From: Mycobacterium angelicum
Lineage (GTDB): Bacteria > Actinomycetota > Actinomycetes > Mycobacteriales > Mycobacteriaceae
Length of the DNA stretch: 43,852 nucleotides
Reading direction: 5' to 3'
Assembly (NCBI RefSeq): GCF_002086155.1
Contig: NZ_MVHE01000045.1
Location: 1 to 43,852 of the forward strand
A model generated the notes under the pieces. That model was given only the letters and a program-made list of their open reading frames with translations. It searched no databases and was not told where the DNA came from. Numbering within the stretch: the stretch's first letter is position 1; every line of letters starts with the position of its first letter. This document shows positions 15,586 to 23,883 of the stretch, piece after piece. Position numbers and translations under genes: made by a program.

Positions 15586-16422
15586 CTAAGACCACCACCG
15601 CTCCAGCACCCGCGCGACGCCGTCCTCGTTGTTGGGAGCGGTCACCTCATTGGCGGCGGCCAGGGCGTCGGGATGGGCGTTGCCCATCGCGACGCCCAGC
15701 CCGGCCCGCAGCAACATCGGCACATCGTTGGGCATGTCGCCGAATGCCACCACCTGCGCGTCGGCGATCCCCAGCGGCCCGGCGATCTCCGCGATACCGG
15801 TTGCCTTGCTGATGCCCCGCGGCACGATCTCCACCAGACCGTTGTTGGTGGAGTAGGTCAGATCGCCCTCGCTGTTGACGTATTTGACCAGTTCAGCCGC
15901 CATGTCCGCGCTGCGGGAACCGGCGCTGCGGATCAGTAGCTTGATCGCCGGCGTGCTGAGCAGGTCCTCGATCGACACCTCGGTGTTGTCGGGGTTCAGC
16001 CAAGCGTGCTCGTAACCCGGTGAACTGACGAACTGCGGCGTCACCGTGTCGTGCGCACGTTCGCCGATCCGCTCGACCGCCAGCCCCGCGTTCGGGATGA
16101 CGCGCAGGGCAACCTGGGCCAGCCGGGCCAGGGCGTCGACGCCCAGGGTGCGCACCGACACCACCCGGTCGGTCGCGGGGTTGTAGATCACCGCGCCGTT
16201 GGCGCACACCGCCATCGGCGCGAAACCGAGCGCCTCCACGACCGGCCGGATCCAGCGCGGCGGACGGCCGGTGGCCAGGATGAATTGCGCACCGCCGGCA
16301 ACCGCTGCCCGGACCGCATCCCGAGTGCGCGGGGTAAGGCTCTCGTCGTCGTCGAACAAGGTGCCGTCGACATCGCACGCGATGAGGGCCGGCGGCGTTG
16401 GGCTGACGGTCGACTCAGTCAC
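15586..16422 (-). CDS. Cof-type HAD-superfamily phosphatase (Rv3813c-like)
   Basis: 278-residue hydrolase of the HAD superfamily, Cof subfamily (IIB cap). Motif I DVDGTL is at 17-22 with nucleophile Asp17 and Asp19. Motif II Thr51 is in LATGRP, motif III Lys is in the GISKATG segment, and motif IV GDMPND holds the Mg ligands. The substrate is unknown; Cof enzymes often act on sugar phosphates or cofactors. It is upstream of the ligase cassette on the same strand, with a 67-base gap. Its start overlaps the end of the acyltransferase at 16415 by eight bases. Confidence 0.92.
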   Translation of the reverse strand: MTESTVSPTPPALIACDVDGTLFDDDESLTPRTRDAVRAAVAGGAQFILATGRPPRWIRPVVEALGFAPMAVCANGAVIYNPATDRVVSVRTLGVDALARLAQVALRVIPNAGLAVERIGERAHDTVTPQFVSSPGYEHAWLNPDNTEVSIEDLLSTPAIKLLIRSAGSRSADMAAELVKYVNSEGDLTYSTNNGLVEIVPRGISKATGIAEIAGPLGIADAQVVAFGDMPNDVPMLLRAGLGVAMGNAHPDALAAANEVTAPNNEDGVARVLERWWS

Positions 16423-17209
16423 CGAGGCGTCGTCTGCCTTCCTCCGGGCGCCGCGCCGTCACGCCGTCGTATCCCTGCTTTTGCATCCGCTGGGCCAATT
16501 CGGCCAACCGGAACTCCTTCGACTCGTCGGGCGTCGGCGCACCACCGCCCAGCCGCCGCGGTACCCAGTACTCCCCTTCCGGATGCGGATATTCCTCCTG
16601 TACCCGGTAGAGCATCGTGTTCATGACTTGGCGCAGCGCGCTATTGAACTGCTCGACGTCGCCCTGCGGCCACATCGGCGTCCCAATCGACACCGCGATC
16701 GGAATCTTGTTGCGGAACAAGTTCTTTGGATGATCCTTCGGCCAGATCCGGTGGGCGCCCCACACAATCATGGGAATGATGGGCACCTGGGCCTCGATCG
16801 CCATGCGGGCCGCCCCGGTCTTGAAGTCCCTCAGTTCGTAGCTGCGGCTGATAGTCGCCTCGGGGTGCAGCCCGACGAGTTCGCCTTCCCTGAGCCGCTG
16901 CACGGCCACCGCGAACGCCTCAGCTCCCATCGTGCGGTCCACCGGAATCAGCTGGGTGTGCTTGATGACGTAGTTGACGGCTTTCACGTCCTGCATTTCG
17001 GCCTTGATCATGAACCGCAACCGGCGCCGCCGTTCTTTGGCGGCAAGGGATGCGGGAATCCAGTCCACATAACTGGTGTGGTTCAACGCGATCAGAGCGC
17101 CACCACGGGCTGGGATGTTCTCCAGGCCCCGGTAGGTGATCTTGTTTCCGTTCAGCGCGACTACCGACGGAACGAAGAATTCCATGAATCGGAAAAACGG
17201 CTCTGCCAT
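16415..17209 (-). CDS. PlsC-type 1-acylglycerol-3-phosphate acyltransferase, paralog 1 (Rv3814c-like)
   Basis: 264-residue lysophospholipid acyltransferase (LPLAT) family protein, predicted to be membrane-associated. The catalytic HX4D block is NHTSYVD with His44 and Asp49. The acceptor-phosphate motif is HPEATISRS at 116-124. Substrate preference is not deducible from sequence. ATG at 17209. It is one of three adjacent paralogs that share about the same length and the block PEATISRS, and it ends inside the start of the HAD phosphatase gene. Confidence 0.92.
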   Translation of the reverse strand: MAEPFFRFMEFFVPSVVALNGNKITYRGLENIPARGGALIALNHTSYVDWIPASLAAKERRRRLRFMIKAEMQDVKAVNYVIKHTQLIPVDRTMGAEAFAVAVQRLREGELVGLHPEATISRSYELRDFKTGAARMAIEAQVPIIPMIVWGAHRIWPKDHPKNLFRNKIPIAVSIGTPMWPQGDVEQFNSALRQVMNTMLYRVQEEYPHPEGEYWVPRRLGGGAPTPDESKEFRLAELAQRMQKQGYDGVTARRPEEGRRRLGD

Positions 17210-17229
17210 CGTGTAGATACTCCTTCCGC

Positions 17230-17985
17230 CTACCCGGACTGATGCGGGTTCCGGTTCGCGGCTTTCGCCGCGGCGTCTTCAGCGTCCATTTGTGCTGCCT
17301 CGTCGAGCGTCGGGGCACTGCCGCCGAGGCGCCGCGGCAGCCAGTAAGCCCCCGCGGGATGGGGATAGTCCTGCTGCACCTTGTGCAGCAATGTGGTCAT
17401 CGCTTCGCGCAGCACCTCGTCGGTCGCCGCGATATCCGCGGTGGCGTGGATCAGCGGACCGGCCGTCACGACGATTGGTATCTTCTTGCGCCCCAGCTGT
17501 TTTGGATGGCCCTTGGTCCAGATCCGCTGGGAGCCCCACACAATCAACGGGACGATCGGGACGTCGGCCTCCACGGCCATCCGGGCGGCACCCGACTTGA
17601 ACTCCTTGAGCTCGAAGCTGCGGCTGATGGTGGCCTCGGGGTAGACGGCGACCACCTCGCCGTGGCGCAACGCATCCACCGCGGCGGCATAGGCTCCGTG
17701 CCCGGAGCTGCGGTCTACCGGAATCGCTCCGTTCTGCTTGATCAAGAAGTTGACGATCTTCACCTTCTGCATCTCGGCTTTGATCATGAATCGCAGCCGG
17801 CGCCGCCGCCGGTTCATTGCCAGCGCGGCCGGCAACCAGTCGACATAGCTGGTGTGGTTGATGGCGATCACGGCCCCGCCCTGCTCGGGGATGTTCTCCT
17901 CGCCGAGGTAGGAGATCCGGGTTCCACTGGCCCAGACCAAGAGCTTGGCCAGGATTTCGCAGGCGCGGTAGGTGGGCTCGGCCAT
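17230..17985 (-). CDS. PlsC-type 1-acylglycerol-3-phosphate acyltransferase, paralog 2 (Rv3815c-like)
   Basis: 251-residue LPLAT family acyltransferase with NHTSYVD (His44, Asp49) and YPEATISRS at 115-123. It is closest to paralog 1: both contain NHTSYVDW, RRRLRFMIKAEMQ and similar C-terminal ends with YPHP. This suggests that paralogs 1 and 2 arose by the more recent duplication. Intergenic gaps are 20 bases to paralog 1 and 3 bases from paralog 3, consistent with one transcript. Confidence 0.92.
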   Translation of the reverse strand: MAEPTYRACEILAKLLVWASGTRISYLGEENIPEQGGAVIAINHTSYVDWLPAALAMNRRRRRLRFMIKAEMQKVKIVNFLIKQNGAIPVDRSSGHGAYAAAVDALRHGEVVAVYPEATISRSFELKEFKSGAARMAVEADVPIVPLIVWGSQRIWTKGHPKQLGRKKIPIVVTAGPLIHATADIAATDEVLREAMTTLLHKVQQDYPHPAGAYWLPRRLGGSAPTLDEAAQMDAEDAAAKAANRNPHQSG

Positions 17986-17988
17986 CGA

Positions 17989-18768
17989 TCACTGCTCCGG
18001 CGCCCCGGCGGGGTGAGTACCTTGCGCGCGGCGGGCGGCCTTCTCGGCCGCCTCCTGGGCATCCATGCGGCTTGCCTCGGCCAGCGAAGGGGCGCCGCCA
18101 CCCAGCCGGTGCGGCACCCAGAACTCACCCGCGGGATGCGGTCCGTACTGCTCTTGCGCCTGGATCAGCAAATGCTGCATCCGCGAGTGCAGCAGCCCGC
18201 TCAGTTCGGGCGTGGGCAGCGTCGGCTCGATCGGCTCGCCGACGACGATCGAGATCGGCACCTTCGGGCGAACGATCTTCTTGGGGTAGCCCTTGGTCCA
18301 GATCCGCTGCGCCCCCCACACGATGTGCGGAATGATCGGCACCCTGGCGTCGACGGCCATCCGGGCCGCTCCGGTCTTGAACTCCTTGATCTCGAAACTG
18401 CGGCTGATCGTGGCCTCGGGGTACACCCCGACCAGCTCACCGGCCTTCAGCATGGTCACCGCCGCGTCATAGGAGGCCGCGCCGCTTTGCCGGTCCACCG
18501 GGATGTGTCGCAGCGACCGCATGATCGGACCGGTGATCTTGTGGTCGAACACCTCCTGCTTGGCCATGAACCGCACCTTGCGGCCCAGGCCCTGCTTGTA
18601 GGCTGGCAAACCGCCGAAGGTGAAGTCCAGATAGCCGGTGTGGTTGATGGCGACGACACCACCGCCGCTGGCCGGAATGTTGTCCACACCGGTCACGGTG
18701 ATCCGTAATCCCTGAATGCGCCACATCAAGCGGGCAAGCTGAATGACCGTCCCGTATACCGGTTCCAC
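17989..18768 (-). CDS. PlsC-type acyltransferase, paralog 3 (Rv3816c-like)
   Basis: 259-residue LPLAT family protein with NHTGYLD (His43, Asp48) and YPEATISRS at 116-124. It is the most divergent of the three: the segment after the catalytic block reads YKQGLGRKVRFMAKQEVFDH instead of the RRRRLRFMIKAEM type of the others. The C-terminus is Ala- and charge-rich (QEAAEKAARRAQG). GTG start at 18768. It is first in transcription order of the three and divergent from the APH-like gene across 87 bases. Confidence 0.91.
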   Translation of the reverse strand: MEPVYGTVIQLARLMWRIQGLRITVTGVDNIPASGGGVVAINHTGYLDFTFGGLPAYKQGLGRKVRFMAKQEVFDHKITGPIMRSLRHIPVDRQSGAASYDAAVTMLKAGELVGVYPEATISRSFEIKEFKTGAARMAVDARVPIIPHIVWGAQRIWTKGYPKKIVRPKVPISIVVGEPIEPTLPTPELSGLLHSRMQHLLIQAQEQYGPHPAGEFWVPHRLGGGAPSLAEASRMDAQEAAEKAARRAQGTHPAGAPEQ

Positions 18769-18855
18769 AGCTGTTCAGCCTAGTGCTCCCAGCTGCCAGT
18801 TTGCTGAAGTGGTTAAAACCCGGGCCAAATTCCGGCCAGACCAGAAAGGTGAGCT

Positions 18856-19590
18856 TTGACTTTCCCGCCGTCACCGCCCCAGGTGCCCGCTGTCGTGCGA
18901 CGGCTCGCCGGCGTCAGACCCGTGCACGCCGTCTGGATCAACGAGCTGGGCGGTATCACCTTCCGGGTCGACTCGGGCGCCGAGTACATCAAGGTGGCCC
19001 GCGCGGGCTCGGCCGACTTCGCCGACGAGGCGCGCCGCCTGCGCTGGGCGGCGCCGTACCTGGCGGCGCCGGAAGTGCTCGACGTCGGTGCCGACGGGGA
19101 TTGGACGTGGCTGCGGACACGTGGCCTGGCCGGGCTCTGTGCGGTGCACCCGCGCTGGACGGCGGCGCCGCAGGCGGCGGTGCCGGCGATCGGCGCGGGG
19201 TTGCGCACCCTGCACGATCGGCTGCCCGTGCAGTCGTGCCCGTTCGACTGGTCGGTGCCGGGCCGGCTGGCGCTGTTGACCCCGGCCCAGCGCGCCGGTC
19301 TGGACGAGCCGCCGCCGGTCGATCGGCTGGTGGTCTGCCACGGCGATGCATGTTCGCCCAACACCCTGATCGGCGATGACGGGCGCTGCTGCGGACACGT
19401 CGACTTCGGCGATCTCGGCGTGGCCGATCGGTGGGCCGACCTGGCGGTAGCCACCTTGTCGCTGAGCTGGAACTACCCCGGCCGAAGCTGGGAAGCGGAG
19501 TTCTTCGCGGCCTACGGCGTGGATCCGGATCCACTGCGCATCGACTACTACCGGCGGCTGTGGCAAGCCGAAGATCTGGACTCAAGCTAA
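18856..19590 (+). CDS. APH/aminoglycoside-phosphotransferase-like kinase (Rv3817-like)
   Basis: 244-residue small-molecule kinase fold. Brenner catalytic loop HGDACSPN is at 162-169 and the metal-binding VDFGD at 182-186, followed by the usual DRWADLA. A candidate ATP lysine is K46. It is shorter than typical aminoglycoside 3'-phosphotransferases (about 260-270). Clinically relevant resistance is not implied; most mycobacterial members have unknown substrates. The start is a TTG following AAAGGTGAG; no better in-frame start lies upstream. Confidence 0.85.
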   Translation: MTFPPSPPQVPAVVRRLAGVRPVHAVWINELGGITFRVDSGAEYIKVARAGSADFADEARRLRWAAPYLAAPEVLDVGADGDWTWLRTRGLAGLCAVHPRWTAAPQAAVPAIGAGLRTLHDRLPVQSCPFDWSVPGRLALLTPAQRAGLDEPPPVDRLVVCHGDACSPNTLIGDDGRCCGHVDFGDLGVADRWADLAVATLSLSWNYPGRSWEAEFFAAYGVDPDPLRIDYYRRLWQAEDLDSS

Positions 19591-19627
19591 GCTCAAGACC
19601 ACTCGAACTGACTCTTGAAAGGTATAT

Positions 19628-21187
19628 GTGCAGGTCACAAGCGTCGGCCACGCCGGCTTTCTGATCCAGACCCAGGCGGGCAGCATTCTGTGTGACCCCT
19701 GGGTCAACCCGGCTTACTTCGCATCCTGGTTCCCGTTTCCCGACAACAGCACGCTGGACTGGGACGCCTTGGGCCGCTGCGACTATCTGTACGTCTCGCA
19801 CCTGCACAAGGACCACTTCGACGCCAAGCTGCTCGATGCGCACGTGAACAAGGACGCAGTGGTTCTGCTGCCCGACTTTCCGGTGCCCGATCTGCGAAAT
19901 GAATTGGAGAAGCTAGGGTTTCACCGATTCTTCGAGACCACCGACTCAGTCAAGCACCGGCTGACCGGTCCGGGCGGCGAGCTGGACATCATGATCGTCG
20001 CGCTGCGCGCCCCGGCCGACGGCCCGATCGGCGACTCGGCACTGGTCGTTTTCGACGGGCAGACAACGGCTTTCAACATGAACGACGCCCGGCCAATCGA
20101 TCTGGACATGCTGGCGTCGGAGTTCGGCCACATCGACGTCCACATGCTGCAGTACTCCGGCGCGATCTGGTACCCCATGGTCTACGACATGCCCGCGCGC
20201 GCCAAGGAGGCGTTCGCCACGCAGAAGCGACAGCGAGGGATGGACCGGGCCCGCCAGTACATCGCCCAGGTGGGGGCGACGTGGGTGGTGCCGTCGGCCG
20301 GGCCGCCGTGCTTTCTGGACGCCGAACTGCGTCACCTCAACGACGACCGCAGCGACCCGGCCAACATCTTCCCCGATCAGATGGTGTTCCTCGACCAGAT
20401 GCGCACGCATGGCCACGACCGCGGGCTGCTGATGATCCCCGGGTCGACCGCCGATTTCACCGGCTCCGAACTGAATTCGCTGCAGCATCCGATACCCGTC
20501 GACCAGGTCGAGGCGATCTTCACCACCGGCAAGGCCGACTACATCGCCGAGTACGCCGACCGGATGGCCCCGGTGCTGGCCGCGGAGAAGGCGGCCTGGG
20601 CCCCCGCCACCGGCGATGCGCTGCTGGAACCGCTGCGCGCCCTGTTCGAGCCGATCATGCTGCAGAGCAACGAGATCTGCGACGGCATCGGGTATCCGGT
20701 CGAGCTGGTGATCGGGCCGGAGACGGTGATCCTGGACTTCCCGAAACGTTCTGTGCGTGAACGCATTCCCGACGAGAAGGTGCGCTACGGGTTCGCCGTG
20801 GCGCCGGAGCTGGTGCGCACCGTGCTGCGCGATCAGGAGCCGGACTGGGTCAACACCATATTCTTGTCCACCCGGTTCACGGCGTGGCGGGTCGGCGGGT
20901 ACAACGAATATCTGTACACCTTCTTCAAGTGCCTGACCGATGAACGGATCGCCTACGCCGACGGCTGGTTCGCCGAAACGCATGACGACTCCGCCTCGAT
21001 CACGCTGGACGGCTGGGAGATTCAGCGCCGCTGCCCGCACCTGAAGGCAGATCTGTCGAAATTCGGCGTGGTAGAAGGCAATACGTTGACCTGCAACCTG
21101 CACGGGTGGCAGTGGCGGCTGGACGACGGCCGGTGCCTTACCACCCGGGGCCATCAACTCAGGAGTTCGCGGAGTTCAGACGCATGA
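19628..21187 (+). CDS. Metallo-beta-lactamase-fold protein with C-terminal Rieske centre (Rv3818-like)
   Basis: 519-residue two-domain protein. The N-terminal MBL-fold domain has HLHKDH with His58, His60, Asp62 and His63 as metal ligands. The C-terminal Rieske motif is C469-x-H471 and C489-x2-H492 (CPHL and CNLHGW), expected to hold a [2Fe-2S] cluster. The layout is reminiscent of the CMP-Neu5Ac hydroxylase family, with domain order MBL then Rieske. The substrate is unknown. GTG start at 19628, after an AAAGG element. The stop overlaps the start of the next gene (ATGA-type overlap), so the two products may work together. Confidence 0.9.
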   Translation: MQVTSVGHAGFLIQTQAGSILCDPWVNPAYFASWFPFPDNSTLDWDALGRCDYLYVSHLHKDHFDAKLLDAHVNKDAVVLLPDFPVPDLRNELEKLGFHRFFETTDSVKHRLTGPGGELDIMIVALRAPADGPIGDSALVVFDGQTTAFNMNDARPIDLDMLASEFGHIDVHMLQYSGAIWYPMVYDMPARAKEAFATQKRQRGMDRARQYIAQVGATWVVPSAGPPCFLDAELRHLNDDRSDPANIFPDQMVFLDQMRTHGHDRGLLMIPGSTADFTGSELNSLQHPIPVDQVEAIFTTGKADYIAEYADRMAPVLAAEKAAWAPATGDALLEPLRALFEPIMLQSNEICDGIGYPVELVIGPETVILDFPKRSVRERIPDEKVRYGFAVAPELVRTVLRDQEPDWVNTIFLSTRFTAWRVGGYNEYLYTFFKCLTDERIAYADGWFAETHDDSASITLDGWEIQRRCPHLKADLSKFGVVEGNTLTCNLHGWQWRLDDGRCLTTRGHQLRSSRSSDA

Positions 21188-21522
21188 TGCAGTTCTACGA
21201 CGACGGGGTGATCCAGCTCGATCGCCAAGCGATCACGTTGCGGCGCTACCACTTTCCGTCCGGCACGTCGAAGGTCATCGCACTCGACCAGGTGAAAGGG
21301 TACAAGGCCGAATCGCTGGGTCTGATCATGGCGCGCTTCAACATCTGGGGCAGCCCGGATCTGGACCTGCGCCGCTGGTTGCCGCTGGACGTGTACCGTC
21401 CGCTCAAGTCGACGCTGATCACCCTCGACGTGCCCGGCGTGCGACCGGTGCCCGCGTGTACCCCGGCGCGTCCGGACGATTTCATCGCGCTGCTCGACGA
21501 TCTGCTCACCAAGCGCGATTAG
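21184..21522 (+). CDS. Conserved small protein partner of the Rieske protein (Rv3819-like)
   Basis: 112-residue hypothetical protein, soluble, with alternating beta-type sequence (YDDGVIQLDRQAITLRRYHF) and no known catalytic motif. It starts at the first of two adjacent ATG codons (21184), overlapping the upstream stop by four bases. A longer in-frame extension lies inside the upstream gene and is rejected. The coupling to the MBL/Rieske gene is the main clue to function. Confidence 0.85.
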   Translation: MMQFYDDGVIQLDRQAITLRRYHFPSGTSKVIALDQVKGYKAESLGLIMARFNIWGSPDLDLRRWLPLDVYRPLKSTLITLDVPGVRPVPACTPARPDDFIALLDDLLTKRD

Positions 21523-21594
21523 ACCCGCGTCGAGCGTGCACCGGCTGTCAAATCCGGCGCGTCTTTTCGCGCTGAGCGCACATTCGGCGAAGGG

Positions 21595-23151
21595 CTAGCG
21601 GTCTTGCAGCGCCGCCAGACCGGCGTTGTAGCCCGGCGTGAACGTGATACCCGGCCCGCCGTGGCATCCCGCACTGCCCAAGTACAGTCCCTGAATCGGG
21701 ATCGGCTGGCCGATAAAGCCTTTCGGGCCGGGCCGATTTTGCCCGATCTGATCCGAGTGCAACAGCCCGTGGCAGTAATCGCCGCCGGGCGCCCCGAACA
21801 TCACGCCCATGTGCTTCGGGGTGAAGGTGGTGTGCCGGATGATGCTTTTCTCGAAGTTCGGGGCCAGCCGGGTGATCTTGTCGATAACCCGTTGTCCCAT
21901 CTCGACTTTCGCCTCGCCATAATCGGCCCCGCCTTCGATCGGAAACCACAGCGCGAACGCCGACGCGGCGTGCTTGCCGGGCGGAGCCAGGTCCGGGTCG
22001 TGCACCGACGGGATCTGCAACACCACCGTCGGATCGGCCGGCACGATTCCGCGCCGGCAGTCCTCCCACTGCTGCTGGACTTCCTCGGGGGTACAGAAGA
22101 TGCCGATCGACGCCTGCATGCTCGGGTCGTTGAGGGACTCGTACGGCGGGGCGAAGTCCGGGGCTTCCTCCAGCGCGAAGTGCATCTGCAGGTAGCTGCC
22201 GCGGTGGTCGATGCGCGCATAGCGGTCCCGGATTTCCGACGGCAGCGCCGCGGGATCGATCAGGTCGTTGAGCGTGGCGTCCGGCGCGATCGCCGAGACG
22301 ACGATCGGGGCGCTCAAGGTGTCGCCGGGTTCGGTGCGCACACCGGTCACCCGCCCGTCGGCGACGAGGATCTCGGTCACCTTGGCCCGCAGCCGGATTT
22401 CGCCGCCGCCGCTTTCCAGCAGTTGGGCCAGATGCGCGGTAAGCGCGCCGATGCCGCCACGCAACTTCTTCATCTGCACGAAATCGCCCTCGGGCATGCC
22501 CAGCCCGAAGGCCAGCGCGGCGGCACTGCCCGGCGTCGCCGGCCCGCGGTACAGCGTGTTGACCGCCAGCACGGTCATCGAGCCGCGCAGCGCGCCATGC
22601 TTCTCACGATCGGGAAAGTAGCGGTCCAGCACGTCGGTCACCGAACCGAACAGCATGTCGTCGATCGCCGAGCGCTCGAATTCATTTGTGGCGCAGGCAT
22701 ACATCTCGTCGAAGGTCTTGGGCAGGGTCCCGGCCTCGAACCTGCCCAGCGCCCGGGTCGGCGCTTGGCTCCAGGTCAGTAGCCCGGCCATCCCGGTGAC
22801 GGCGTCGGCCCCGTGCACCTCGTTGAGGTGGCTGAACATCTTCATCGGGTCGGTGTACTGGACCAGCGGGTCGTCGCCGACGCCACGCAGCGCCACCGCC
22901 ATCACGTCCAGGTCGACGGTCGGCAGGGTATCCAGGCCCAGCTCGTCGATCACCTCCGCAGAAGTCGGGAATTGCACCGAGCCGGCGATCTCGAACTGAT
23001 AGCCGTCGAACAGCTCCACAGTCGAGGCCATACCCCCGGCGTACAGCTTGCCGTCCAGGCACAGGGTTCGCAGTCCCGCCCGCTGCAACAGCACCGCCGC
23101 GGTCAACCCGTTGTGTCCGGCACCTATGACGATCGCGTCGTAATCGGCCAT
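21595..23151 (-). CDS. FAD-dependent oxidoreductase, phytoene-desaturase-like (Rv3829c-like)
   Basis: 518-residue flavoprotein from ATG at 23151. The FAD motif GAGHNG is at 10-15, followed by a GGMAST-like segment. The C-terminal YLGSAGCHGGPGITFTPGYN region is typical of the phytoene dehydrogenase/CrtI-like NAD(P)/FAD family. The substrate is not predictable. A TTG eight codons upstream is a weaker start. A palindrome at 23175-23200, matching one in front of the neighbouring TetR gene, lies 24 bases upstream, so the gene is probably repressed by that regulator. Confidence 0.88.
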   Translation of the reverse strand: MADYDAIVIGAGHNGLTAAVLLQRAGLRTLCLDGKLYAGGMASTVELFDGYQFEIAGSVQFPTSAEVIDELGLDTLPTVDLDVMAVALRGVGDDPLVQYTDPMKMFSHLNEVHGADAVTGMAGLLTWSQAPTRALGRFEAGTLPKTFDEMYACATNEFERSAIDDMLFGSVTDVLDRYFPDREKHGALRGSMTVLAVNTLYRGPATPGSAAALAFGLGMPEGDFVQMKKLRGGIGALTAHLAQLLESGGGEIRLRAKVTEILVADGRVTGVRTEPGDTLSAPIVVSAIAPDATLNDLIDPAALPSEIRDRYARIDHRGSYLQMHFALEEAPDFAPPYESLNDPSMQASIGIFCTPEEVQQQWEDCRRGIVPADPTVVLQIPSVHDPDLAPPGKHAASAFALWFPIEGGADYGEAKVEMGQRVIDKITRLAPNFEKSIIRHTTFTPKHMGVMFGAPGGDYCHGLLHSDQIGQNRPGPKGFIGQPIPIQGLYLGSAGCHGGPGITFTPGYNAGLAALQDR

Positions 23152-23174
23152 GTTCGGAGGCTGGCACGACCTCA

Positions 23175-23200
23175 AAGTTTTGTCAATTATGACGAAACTT
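23175..23200. promoter_or_regulatory. TetR-type operator, copy 1
   Basis: Imperfect 26-base palindrome: AAGTTTTGTCA, spacer ATTA, TGACGAAACTT (10 of 11 arm positions pair). It lies between the TetR gene end and the oxidoreductase start and overlaps the TetR stop codon. It has the same layout as the site at 23834-23859. Confidence 0.75.
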
Positions 23201-23813
23201 GGCGGCTCGTCCAGCTGTCGCTGAGGCCGGCCCGCAACGACTCCAGCGCCACGTGCGACATCCTGGCCAGCTCACCGAGCGATCGGTCGTCGCCGACCAT
23301 CCAGGCCTCCATGGCACCGAACACCGCGGCGGCAATGCAGCGGCCGATCACCGTGATACGCAGTCGCGCGTCCGGTGCGAGGCTGGCCGCACAGCTACGC
23401 TGGTGCAGTTGCGCCTCGATGGCTTCGGCGAGGTCGGCCTGCACGTCGCGGATGTGGCGGACGATGCGGCCCTGGTCCAGCTCGCCGCCCCGTAACGCAG
23501 CGATTTTAGTCACGGCCTCAACGTCATACGGGAACGCGAAGATGGCGGCCTGCACCGAATCGATGACGGGCTCGTCGGCCGGCCTGGCGTCCAGGGCCGC
23601 GCGGAACCAGTGCAGACCGGTGTAGTCGGCAAACAGCAAATCGTGCTTGGAGCTGAAGTGGCGGTAAAAGGTGCGCAGCGAGACGCCGGCGTCGGCCGCG
23701 ATCTGTTCGGCCGAGGTGTCCTCGACCCCCTGGGCCAGGAACCGCACGATCGCGGCCTGGCGCAGCGCCTCCCGGGTGCGTTCGCTGCGCGCCGTCTGCG
23801 CCGGCCTGACCAT
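23187..23813 (-). CDS. TetR-family transcriptional regulator (Rv3830c-like)
   Basis: 208-residue repressor. The N-terminal DNA-binding domain has a helix-turn-helix at about 35-54, including TSAEQIAADAGVSLRTFYRHF. The C-terminal ligand-binding part is variable. I chose ATG at 23813 (MVRPAQ) because the longer frame would run through the palindrome at 23834-23859. That palindrome is 20 bases upstream, between this gene and the divergent membrane gene, suggesting autoregulation and control of both sides. Confidence 0.9.
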   Translation of the reverse strand: MVRPAQTARSERTREALRQAAIVRFLAQGVEDTSAEQIAADAGVSLRTFYRHFSSKHDLLFADYTGLHWFRAALDARPADEPVIDSVQAAIFAFPYDVEAVTKIAALRGGELDQGRIVRHIRDVQADLAEAIEAQLHQRSCAASLAPDARLRITVIGRCIAAAVFGAMEAWMVGDDRSLGELARMSHVALESLRAGLSDSWTSRQVSS

Positions 23814-23833
23814 GGCAGTCAAGGTACCAGTAC

Positions 23834-23859
23834 AAGTTATGTCAATATTGACAAAACTC
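23834..23859. promoter_or_regulatory. TetR-type operator, copy 2
   Basis: Palindrome AAGTTATGTCA, spacer ATAT, TGACAAAACTC. Its centre TGTCAATATTGACA (23840-23853) is a perfect 14-base palindrome. It lies in the 70-base gap between the divergent TetR and DUF2834 genes and matches the copy at 23175-23200. Confidence 0.78.
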
Positions 23860-23883
23860 CGGCTCGCGCGCGAAACTTCGCCC

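Noticed and set aside
17242..18708. Long plus-strand frame antisense to two acyltransferase genes
   Set aside because: Opposite strand encodes conserved LPLAT motifs; this frame has none.
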